Of a DNA stretch of 33,428 bases, positions 9,113-17,538 are shown piece after piece (the stretch's first letter is position 1; each line of letters opens with the position of its first letter). This stretch comes from Acidimicrobiales bacterium (GTDB lineage Bacteria; Actinomycetota; Acidimicrobiia; Acidimicrobiales; JABEUL01). The stretch spans positions 1 through 33,428 of the forward strand of contig JABEUL010000089.1 of the NCBI GenBank assembly GCA_013044465.1, in the 5' to 3' direction. Position numbers and translations under genes: made by a program. A model generated the notes under the pieces. That model was given only the letters and a program-made list of their open reading frames with translations. It searched no databases and was not told the DNA's origin.

Positions 9113-11485
9113 GTGACCGAAGAAGATACCATAAATAGCGGGGAGCAAGATGCCTTTTTGCCACCCGAGCGGCTTAGCTACAGATTAAAGCGAGTGCTAT
9201 TAGGCCAACCCCTTGTCTCAGAGAGGCTCTCCACCGAACGAATAGGGCGACCAACTGCATTGGCGGTGCTTTCTAGCGATGTTATGTCGTCATCTGCATA
9301 TGCAACCGAGCAGATTTTAATTGTGCTGGTTTTGGCAGTTGGCACTGGTGCCTATTCGCTAGTAGTTCCAATCACAGTTGGAATACTCTTTGTTTTAGTT
9401 ACGGTCACACTTTCATACTTGCAAGTAATAAAGGCATTCCCTAAAGCTGGCGGGGCTTATATGGTGACACGGGACACTTTTGGGAAAAATGTGGCCCAAA
9501 TAGCAAGTGCCGCACTTTTGATTGACTACACCCTGACGGTCGCAGTTTCTGTGGCCGCAGGAGTTGATGCCATGACCTCGGCTATTCCAGCATTACTTCC
9601 CTATACAGTTTATTTCTCAGTATTTTTTGTTGTTCTTATTGCTTATGGAAACCTCCGTGGAATAAGGGAGGCTGGGAAAACCTTTGCTATCCCTACTTTC
9701 GTCTTTATCTTCAGTATGGCTGTTTTGATAGTGGTTGGCATTGTGAAGTGGCTCACTGGAGGTTTGGGATTTGCAAATCAGCATTTACCTGACAGCTACA
9801 AGTTCGCCAGTCCAGGGCATGGCATATTAGTCGGCGCTTCCCTTTTTGTCATGGCTCAAGCATTCGCAAATGGTGGTACTGCCCTGACAGGGACAGAGGC
9901 CATCTCTAACGGAGTTTCCATTTTTAAGATAACACATAAATCCAGGAAAGGAATGCTTTCGGGACTAGAGGGGCAGTCGAAAAATGCCCGGACGACACTT
10001 GTGGCAATGAGCATAGTCTTAGGAACCATGTTTTTTGGAGTCTCTTTCTTGAGCGCCGTTGTGCACCCGATTCCTCAGCAAAGTGGAATCCCAACCGTAG
10101 TGTCGCAGATTGCCTCAACGGTATATGGAAATGGTTTTTTAGGAAAAGGACTTTACATATTTTTGCAAATTGCAACTACGGCAATTTTGATTTTGGCTGC
10201 CAATACAAGCTTCTCAGGTTTTCCGCTTCTAGCGAGCTTTGCCGCAGAGGATTCGTTTTTGCCAAGGCAGTTAATGAGGCGTGGTCACAGACTTGTGTTT
10301 TCAAACGGAATCTTGGTTCTTACTACAATGTCCATTATTTTGCTTGTTGCAACTAGAGCCCGGGTAACTTCACTTATTGCACTTTATGCAATAGGGGTTT
10401 TCACCGGCTTTACTATGGCTGGCGCTGGCATGGTAAAGCATCACTTAGTAAACAAGGAAAAGAACTGGCGGATTCGAGTTGTAATAAATGGGACCTCTTG
10501 TGTATTGAGTTTTTTTGTGGACCTTATGTTTATCGTCACAAAATTCACAGAGGGAGCTTGGGTAGTGGTTGTATTGATGCCACTGATGGTTATTGGTTTC
10601 ATTATGCTCCATCGCCAGTATGAATCAGAGGAAAAAATACTGGAAGAAAATGCCCCGGCACTGTGTGAGTCACCAATTCTTCGACGCCATGTTGTAATTG
10701 TTTTAGTTGAGAGGTTGGACCTAGCTACGGCTAGAGCTATTCAGTTTGCTAGAACTCTCACACCTGATGATTTGAGAGCTGTGCATTTCGTGCTCGACCC
10801 GCAAGCTGCCATGAATCTCGAAAACGGGTGGAAACGACTTGGGTTGTCGAGACTTCCACTTGATGTCATGGAATGTGGCGATCGAAGGCTTGGAAGAGCA
10901 GTTGCTGAACTTGTGGCCGATCTAGCATCGGATCAAGAAACCGAAGTAAGTATTCTCTTGCCAAGGCGAGTTTATGTAGGAGCGCTTAGAAGACTGTTGC
11001 ATGACAGGACCGCCGAGCGAATTTCGGCACTAGTTTCTCAGATGCCACATGCCAGTGCCACAATTATCCCATTCCAACTCGAGAAAAAGAACCCCAGGAT
11101 CCACATGCCATCACCTGGCAGACAGTCAAGACGTGCCGCTGAAGCCGCTGCAGAGCTTGAGAGCTTTGAGGTTAAAGATGTAACTGGAACTGTGATGATT
11201 GGGTCGCTTACCTATAGAACGAGAACCAGGATTGCAGGACGAGTCCTATCTGTCAGAGTGCAACCTCGTGCCGGAATTGCCTCCCTTGAGTGCATTGTGG
11301 CTGATCAGAGCGGGAAAATAACCTTAGTTTTCCAAGGGCGCCGTAGTGTCCCTGGGATTCAGCCGGGAACCAGGCTTGTGGCCGAAGGAATGGTTGGGAA
11401 GCGTGGAAACCAACTCTTGATAATGAATCCGACCTACGAATTGCGCTCCACCCACGAATTAGACAACGTTATTACACCATCTTGA
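9113..11485 (+). CDS. APC-superfamily amino acid/K+ permease with middle soluble domain and C-terminal OB-fold
   Basis: SSDVMSSSAYATEQIL, FPKAGGAYMVTRDTFG, YGNLRGIREAGKTFAIPT, about 12 TMs, then a soluble domain, then TGTVMIGSLTYRTRTRIAGRVLSVRVQPRAGIASLECIVADQSGKITLVFQGRRSVPGIQPGTRLVAEGMV (OB-fold). Confidence 0.9.
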   Translation: MTEEDTINSGEQDAFLPPERLSYRLKRVLLGQPLVSERLSTERIGRPTALAVLSSDVMSSSAYATEQILIVLVLAVGTGAYSLVVPITVGILFVLVTVTLSYLQVIKAFPKAGGAYMVTRDTFGKNVAQIASAALLIDYTLTVAVSVAAGVDAMTSAIPALLPYTVYFSVFFVVLIAYGNLRGIREAGKTFAIPTFVFIFSMAVLIVVGIVKWLTGGLGFANQHLPDSYKFASPGHGILVGASLFVMAQAFANGGTALTGTEAISNGVSIFKITHKSRKGMLSGLEGQSKNARTTLVAMSIVLGTMFFGVSFLSAVVHPIPQQSGIPTVVSQIASTVYGNGFLGKGLYIFLQIATTAILILAANTSFSGFPLLASFAAEDSFLPRQLMRRGHRLVFSNGILVLTTMSIILLVATRARVTSLIALYAIGVFTGFTMAGAGMVKHHLVNKEKNWRIRVVINGTSCVLSFFVDLMFIVTKFTEGAWVVVVLMPLMVIGFIMLHRQYESEEKILEENAPALCESPILRRHVVIVLVERLDLATARAIQFARTLTPDDLRAVHFVLDPQAAMNLENGWKRLGLSRLPLDVMECGDRRLGRAVAELVADLASDQETEVSILLPRRVYVGALRRLLHDRTAERISALVSQMPHASATIIPFQLEKKNPRIHMPSPGRQSRRAAEAAAELESFEVKDVTGTVMIGSLTYRTRTRIAGRVLSVRVQPRAGIASLECIVADQSGKITLVFQGRRSVPGIQPGTRLVAEGMVGKRGNQLLIMNPTYELRSTHELDNVITPS

Positions 11486-11651
11486 CATTGCCATCTACCT
11501 GGTATTTTACGCTTCCTATGGCCAAGAGTTATTAGAGAATTTACTCGGTTGTTGATTAGGGGTCTCAAAATTCGGTATCGTATATTGGTCGCTCAGGGCG
11601 GGTTGTAAATACGCGCCGTGGATCGAGCCGAATCAAATGATTCAAAATCTT

Positions 11652-11671
11652 CCAACTTCGAGTGAAGTTGG
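11652..11671 (+). promoter_or_regulatory. Leader hairpin ccaacttc-gagt-gaagttgg upstream of hppA
   Basis: 8-bp perfect stem followed by ctttaattt, then the SD gaaggag and ATG 11698. Confidence 0.45.
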
Positions 11672-11697
11672 CTTTAATTTGAAGGAGTCAAATACCA

Positions 11698-14046
11698 ATG
11701 CCTCACCTCGTTGCTGCTGAAGGCGGCTACCAGGCTTTTAGTTTAGGTGGAGCCGAAAAAGGCTGGCTGTACTTTGCCATTGCTGCTGCTTTAATCTCCA
11801 TGATTGTTGGCGTTACTCTCATGCGCGGTGTCCTTGCTGCTGATCAGGGAACCCAATCAATGAAAGATATAGCAAAGGCCATCCAAGAAGGTGCGGAAGC
11901 TTTCCTGCGCCGCCAGTTCAAAACGATTTTAATTATCGTCGTGCCACTTGCAGTCTTGATTTTCTTCACGGCTACCCAAGTTAAAAGACCTGATGGCTCG
12001 ATTGCACTGAGTGCATCTATGGCTGGAGTGTACCGGGTACTTTGCTTTTTAGGCGGAGCAATTTGCAGTGGGGCCACCGGCTTCATTGGAATGAGCTTGG
12101 CCGTAAGGGGAAATGTAAGGACAGCGGCGGCGGCCCGAGATGGCAAGCTTCCTCCAGCTTTGAAAGTCGCATTTAGGACCGGTGCTATCACTGGTCTTTT
12201 CTGTGTCGGTTTAGGACTTTTAGGGGCCACCACGATTGTTTTGATCTTCCAAAATAGCGCTACGGCCGTTTTGGTTGGCTTTGGATTCGGCGCTTCACTT
12301 CTGGCGCTTTTCATGAGGGTTGGTGGAGGAATATTCACCAAAGCAGCTGACGTAGGTGCTGACTTGGTTGGAAAAATTGAGGCTGGGATTCCAGAGGATG
12401 ATCCAAGGAACGCAGCTACAATTGCCGACAACGTCGGTGACAACGTCGGTGACTGTGCCGGAATGGCCGCAGACTTGTTTGAGTCCTATGCCATTACCAT
12501 AATCGCTGCCATTATTTTGGGATACTCTGCTTTCAATTCAATTGGGAAAGGCTCTGAAGCCGCCCGTGCAGTTGTGTTTCCCTTGATTGTTCCGGCAATT
12601 GGAATTATTGCAACCATCGTCGGTGTTTTTGCCGTCCGTGCGAGGGCAAATGAGAAATCGGCCATGGTGGCCATCAACCGAGGTGTTTGGACTGCTTCAC
12701 TTCTAACCATATTGGGAGCAGGATTAGTTGCTGGTTTCTACTTGCACTACATGAAAGCCTTCTATGCCGTCTTAGCGGGTTCAGTTTTGATGCTTATAGT
12801 TTCTGCCATTACAGAGCAGTTCACGTCAACTGAACGATCTCCTGTTAGGGAGATTGCCGCTGCAGCAAGGACTGGACCTGCCACTACAACCCTGGCAGGA
12901 ATTGCATTCGGCCTTGAGTCCTCGGTTTGGGCCATCATTGCCATTGCCATTGCCATTGCAGTTTCCGTGGGGCTAGGTGGTGGAAACATTGAGCTGTCTC
13001 TTTACCTAGTTTCACTAACTGGAATCGGAATGTTGGCAACTGCGGGAATGGTTGTTTCTGAAGACAGTTTCGGACCTGTTTCTGACAATGCCGCAGGAGT
13101 GGCTGAAATGTCTGGAGAGTTCACTGGTGAAGCCGAACGTGTCATGGTCAGTCTCGATGCAGTTGGAAACACCACTAAGGCCATTACAAAAGGTGTTGCC
13201 ATCGGATCTGCTGTGATTGCTTCGGTGTCCTTGTTTGCATCCTTTATCGAGACCGTTGGTTCTCAACTGGGCCTTAATGCCCCGGGAATTGGAAAAGCAG
13301 GATATGACGTCAACTGGTTGTTCCATCAGGCTCAAACTCAGATAAATGTTTCCAATCCAACAACATTCATTGGAATGCTTATTGGTGGATCGGTTGCCTT
13401 CTTGTTCTCAGCACTTGCAATCAGGGCAGTTGGAAGAACAGCTGGCACTGTAGTTCAAGAGGTTAGGCGCCAATTTAGAGAGCACCCTGGAATCATGGAC
13501 TACACAGAAAAGCCTGAGTACGGCAGAGTTATCTCCATTTGCACAGCCGCATCACAGCGTGAACTAGCCACGCCTGCACTCCTTGCAATTTTGACTCCTG
13601 TAATTGTGGGTTTTGGAATTGGATACTTGGCACTTGGTGCGTTTTTGGCTGCAGCCATTTTGACAGGACAGCTCATGGCTAATTTCTTGTCGAACTCTGG
13701 TGGAGCCTGGGATAATGCGAAGAAGTACATTGAAGACGGTCATGAAGGTGGAAAAGGTTCAGATGCCCACAAGGCTGCTGTGATCGGAGACACTGTTGGT
13801 GATCCCTTTAAAGACACCGCTGGTCCGGCTTTGAATCCATTAATCAAAGTCATGAACTTAGTCTCACTTCTTATTCTTCCCATAGTCATCACCAACCAGC
13901 ACCACACTGCAATTCGTCTCACGATATCGGGAATTGCACTTGTAGTGCTACTTATCTCAATTGGATTCTCTAAGCGGTCAACAGGCTCGATGGACGATGA
14001 TATAGCAGGTCCGGCCAAGCAGGTAGAACAAGCTGGGGCCCATTAA
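11698..14046 (+). CDS. hppA: Membrane-bound proton-translocating pyrophosphatase (K+-independent signature)
   Basis: [103 protein letters not shown]. Confidence 0.97.
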   Translation: MPHLVAAEGGYQAFSLGGAEKGWLYFAIAAALISMIVGVTLMRGVLAADQGTQSMKDIAKAIQEGAEAFLRRQFKTILIIVVPLAVLIFFTATQVKRPDGSIALSASMAGVYRVLCFLGGAICSGATGFIGMSLAVRGNVRTAAAARDGKLPPALKVAFRTGAITGLFCVGLGLLGATTIVLIFQNSATAVLVGFGFGASLLALFMRVGGGIFTKAADVGADLVGKIEAGIPEDDPRNAATIADNVGDNVGDCAGMAADLFESYAITIIAAIILGYSAFNSIGKGSEAARAVVFPLIVPAIGIIATIVGVFAVRARANEKSAMVAINRGVWTASLLTILGAGLVAGFYLHYMKAFYAVLAGSVLMLIVSAITEQFTSTERSPVREIAAAARTGPATTTLAGIAFGLESSVWAIIAIAIAIAVSVGLGGGNIELSLYLVSLTGIGMLATAGMVVSEDSFGPVSDNAAGVAEMSGEFTGEAERVMVSLDAVGNTTKAITKGVAIGSAVIASVSLFASFIETVGSQLGLNAPGIGKAGYDVNWLFHQAQTQINVSNPTTFIGMLIGGSVAFLFSALAIRAVGRTAGTVVQEVRRQFREHPGIMDYTEKPEYGRVISICTAASQRELATPALLAILTPVIVGFGIGYLALGAFLAAAILTGQLMANFLSNSGGAWDNAKKYIEDGHEGGKGSDAHKAAVIGDTVGDPFKDTAGPALNPLIKVMNLVSLLILPIVITNQHHTAIRLTISGIALVVLLISIGFSKRSTGSMDDDIAGPAKQVEQAGAH

Positions 14047-14156
14047 TAATACAATCGAAAAAGGCGGCCTCTTGCGAGTGCTTCAAGGAAAAATAGCTAA
14101 CTACATGGTAGTTTCCACTAAGTTCTTGACAAAGGACCACTTTATGCATCAACCTA

Positions 14157-16919
14157 GTGGCAGTCATGGCTAAGCCTCTTGTTATTGTCGAATCACCCGC
14201 CAAGGCTCGTACAATTGCGACTTTTTTGGGAAATGAATTCAATGTGGAGTCTTCAATTGGCCACATTAGAGACTTGCCAAGAAGTGCCGCTGAAGTCCCA
14301 GAGGAGCTTAAGGGAGAGTCTTGGTCAAGACTTGGAGTCGATCCCTATAATGACTTCAAGCCGTTATATATAGTCTCTCAAGATAAAAAAAGCCACGTTC
14401 AAAAACTAAAGAAGCTTGTAAAAGAAGCCAGCGAAGTTTACCTGGCAACAGACGAGGACCGAGAAGGTGAATCAATTGCGTGGCACCTTCTAGAGGTTCT
14501 TTCACCCAAGGTTCCTGTCAAGCGAATGGTTTTTCACGAAATTACGAGGGATGCCATCAACCGTGCAGTAAGTGACTGGCGAGAGCTAGATAGAAGACTC
14601 GTAGATGCGCAGGAAACCAGAAGAATATTGGACCGCCTCTATGGATACGAGGTTTCACCTGTTCTTTGGCGCAAAGTTATGCCGAGGCTGTCTGCAGGAC
14701 GTGTCCAGAGTGTGGCTACAAGGATGGTAGTTGAGCGAGAGCGAGCTCGCATGGGATTTAGATCTGCCTCATGGTGGGATTTAGAAGCCTCCCTTTTAAA
14801 GAAGAGCGAGACAGTTCAAGCTGTTTCTATCGAGATAAATGGAATTAGGCTCGCCACTGGAAAAGATTTTGACGAGATTGGCCACTTAACTAAAAAAGAT
14901 GTCATAGTTCTAGGCGAAATAGAAGCAAGATCTCTTGCCGAGTCTCTTTCAGCAGGCAGCTTTAGTGTCAAGAGCATTGAAGAGAGACCATTTAGAAGAT
15001 CTCCTGCACCTCCGTTCATGACATCCACTTTGCAACAAGAGGCTGGTCGCAAGTTGAGATTTGCTGCCGCCAGAACTATGAGAGCCGCACAGAGGCTTTA
15101 CGAAGAGGGTTGGATCACATATATGAGAACCGATTCAACAACTCTTTCGGACGAAGCCATAACAACTGCCAGAAAACTAGCATCTTCGAGATACGGCAAG
15201 AATACAATTCCAGCTAAGCCCAGGCTATATGCAAATAAGGTTAAGAACGCTCAAGAAGCCCATGAAGCAATCAGACCTGCTGGGGACTCGTGGCCCACAC
15301 CCCAAGAGGCTTCTAGGAGCCTCGGGAGTGACGAATCAAAGTTATATGAATTGATTTGGCAGCGCACTGTTGCTTCACAGATGGTGGATGCAAATGGTCA
15401 GAGTGTTCAGGTGAGAATAATTGGCCTCACCAAAAATCCTCCTCCGGCATTCAAAAAAGAAGGATCAAATGAGTGCGAAGCAATATTCTCGGCCTCTGGC
15501 AGAGTAATTACTGAACCTGGGTTCTTAGCGGCTTACGAAGAAGGAAATGATGACAGCGACTCATCTGAGGGCGAGAGTGGAACCTCTAGACTTCCTCAGT
15601 TGGTAGTAGGTGAGGCTCTCACGTGTGGAGAGATGACTCCAAAAGAGCACTCCACTCAACCTCCACCTAGATATAGTGAAGCTTCTTTGATCAAGGCTTT
15701 AGAAGAGATGGGCGTTGGTAGACCCTCTACTTATGCTTCAATTATCGACACTATTCAGCAAAGAGGATATGTTTGGAAAAAGGGCACCGGGTTAGTGCCG
15801 ACTTGGACTGCATTTTCAGTCGTTGGTCTCCTCGAGCGTTACTTTGCGGAGTTAGTTGATTATGGATTCACTGCTTCCATGGAAGATGATCTCGATGAGA
15901 TTGCAACAGGTTCACAAGAGATGGTCCCTTGGTTGCGGAAGTTTTATTTCGGAACCGAGGAACTCCCGGGATTAAAGCCTGCCGTTGAAACCAGGTTGGG
16001 TGAAATTGATGCCAGAGAGATTAACACCCTCCCAATTGGCAAAGACCCAGATGGCACAGACATCTTCGTCAGAGTGGGGAGATATGGACCTTATATTGAA
16101 AGAGGAGAAGACAGGGCTTCGCTTCCAGATACGCAGCCACCCGATGAACTAACCGTGGAGCTAGCTCTCGAAATGCTAGCAGCCCCCACTGGCGACAGAT
16201 TGGTTGGTCAAGATCCAGAAACAGGTTTACAGATTGTTGCCAAAGCCGGGAGATATGGACCCTATGTCCAAATGGAGCTTCCACAAGATGCCGGGAAGTC
16301 AGAAAAGCCAAAAACTGCATCACTTTTCAAATCCATGCAGGTCGAAACCGTGACTCTCGAAGATGCACTATCGCTCTTTAGATTGCCAAGGAGTCTTGGG
16401 ATAGACGAGTCAGTCGGAGTTGAGATTGTAGCTAAAAATGGTCGATACGGCCCCTATTTGGAGCGGGGAAGTGATACGAGAACGCTAGGCAGTGAAGAAG
16501 AACTTCTCACTGTGACCATGGATGAGGCCAAAGAACTTTTCTTGCAGCCAAAAGCTAGAAGACGGCAAAAGCAAGATGCCGCCCCCCAAGTCTCCTTAGG
16601 CGAAGATCCAAATTCAAAGAAGCCCATATTGGTCAAATCGGGGAGGTTTGGTCCTTATGTGACTGATGGGGAAACTAACGCATCCTTGAGAAAGGGTGAT
16701 ACTACAGAGAACTTGACTTTCGAGCGAGCAGTTGAGCTGTTAGAAGAGAGACGGTCAGCCGCACCGAGAGCACCAAGGGCCAAGAAAGCTGCAAAGAAAG
16801 CCGTCAAAAAGACAGCTGTAAAGAAAGCTGCAAAGAAAACCGTCAAAAAGGCTGTTGCAAAAAAAGTAGTGAAAAAAACTGCAACCCCTAAGTCCCAAGT
16901 TGAAGATTCCGGTGAGTGA
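14157..16919 (+). CDS. topA: DNA topoisomerase I, four C-terminal repeats and a Lys-rich tail
   Basis: KPLVIVESPAKARTIATFLG, TDEDREGESIAWHL, YMRTDSTTLS, VGRPSTYASIIDTIQQRGYV. Repeats GRYGPYIERG/GRYGPYVQ/GRYGPYLERG/GRFGPYVTDG, tail KKAAKKAVKKTAVKKAAKK. ATG 14166 is an alternative start. Confidence 0.97.
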   Translation: MAVMAKPLVIVESPAKARTIATFLGNEFNVESSIGHIRDLPRSAAEVPEELKGESWSRLGVDPYNDFKPLYIVSQDKKSHVQKLKKLVKEASEVYLATDEDREGESIAWHLLEVLSPKVPVKRMVFHEITRDAINRAVSDWRELDRRLVDAQETRRILDRLYGYEVSPVLWRKVMPRLSAGRVQSVATRMVVERERARMGFRSASWWDLEASLLKKSETVQAVSIEINGIRLATGKDFDEIGHLTKKDVIVLGEIEARSLAESLSAGSFSVKSIEERPFRRSPAPPFMTSTLQQEAGRKLRFAAARTMRAAQRLYEEGWITYMRTDSTTLSDEAITTARKLASSRYGKNTIPAKPRLYANKVKNAQEAHEAIRPAGDSWPTPQEASRSLGSDESKLYELIWQRTVASQMVDANGQSVQVRIIGLTKNPPPAFKKEGSNECEAIFSASGRVITEPGFLAAYEEGNDDSDSSEGESGTSRLPQLVVGEALTCGEMTPKEHSTQPPPRYSEASLIKALEEMGVGRPSTYASIIDTIQQRGYVWKKGTGLVPTWTAFSVVGLLERYFAELVDYGFTASMEDDLDEIATGSQEMVPWLRKFYFGTEELPGLKPAVETRLGEIDAREINTLPIGKDPDGTDIFVRVGRYGPYIERGEDRASLPDTQPPDELTVELALEMLAAPTGDRLVGQDPETGLQIVAKAGRYGPYVQMELPQDAGKSEKPKTASLFKSMQVETVTLEDALSLFRLPRSLGIDESVGVEIVAKNGRYGPYLERGSDTRTLGSEEELLTVTMDEAKELFLQPKARRRQKQDAAPQVSLGEDPNSKKPILVKSGRFGPYVTDGETNASLRKGDTTENLTFERAVELLEERRSAAPRAPRAKKAAKKAVKKTAVKKAAKKTVKKAVAKKVVKKTATPKSQVEDSGE

Positions 16920-17538
16920 AACAGGCTGTTTCATTGTTTTTGAAGGAATAGATGGTTCAGGAAAGTCAACTCAGGCACAGCTACTTGCAAAACGGATAGG
17001 AGCACTTTTCACCATTGCCCCTGGAGGAACTGATTTTGGATTAGAAGTCCGAAATCTGGTACTTCACTCGAATCGAGAATTGAATGACCGCACAGAGGCT
17101 TTGCTTATGCTTGCTGATCGATCACAGCACGTTAGCGATGTAATTCTCCCAGCTATTCGATCCGGGAAATGGGTTGTTTGTGACAGATTTAATGGCTCTA
17201 CCATTGCTTATCAAGGTTATGGCAGGGGCCTCGATGTCAAAGAGCTAGAATTAGTAACAAGATGGGCTTCAATGAATGTTGAACCTGATCTTTATATTCT
17301 TTTAGATATTTCCCCCGAAACAGCAAGTCGTAGACGAATTGAGAGAAATAAGTCAAACGATCGGATGGAATCTGAGGAGCTTCACTTTCAAGAAAGAGTG
17401 AGGCAAGGTTACCTTGAAATTGCTAAAGAGTCAGATAATTGGTCAGTCGTGGATGCGAGCTTAACAGCAGACGAAGTAGAGCGATCAATTAGAGAAATAA
17501 TAGCGACTAAGTTCGCAAAAGTAATGGAGTTAAATTGA
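16912..17538 (+). CDS. tmk: Thymidylate kinase
   Basis: FIVFEGIDGSGKSTQAQLLAKR, CDRFNGSTIAYQGYGRGLD, DLYILLDISPETASRR. GTG 16912 or TTG 16900 are possible starts, both overlapping topA. Confidence 0.95.
   Translation: MSETGCFIVFEGIDGSGKSTQAQLLAKRIGALFTIAPGGTDFGLEVRNLVLHSNRELNDRTEALLMLADRSQHVSDVILPAIRSGKWVVCDRFNGSTIAYQGYGRGLDVKELELVTRWASMNVEPDLYILLDISPETASRRRIERNKSNDRMESEELHFQERVRQGYLEIAKESDNWSVVDASLTADEVERSIREIIATKFAKVMELN

Noticed and set aside
12937-12960. Hexanucleotide tandem repeat (attgcc)n in hppA
   Set aside because: Encodes an Ile-Ala run in a transmembrane helix. Ordinary codon repetition rather than a regulatory repeat.
11844-14018. Multiple antisense ORFs (e.g. 11844-12443 minus, 199 aa) over hppA
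   Set aside because: Shadow ORFs on the reverse strand of a strongly conserved gene. Low-complexity Ala/Pro/Thr-rich translations with no motif.
16760-16900. Lys/Ala-rich histone-like tail of TopA
   Set aside because: Lysine-rich C-terminal tails are already well known on actinobacterial topoisomerase I, so not novel.
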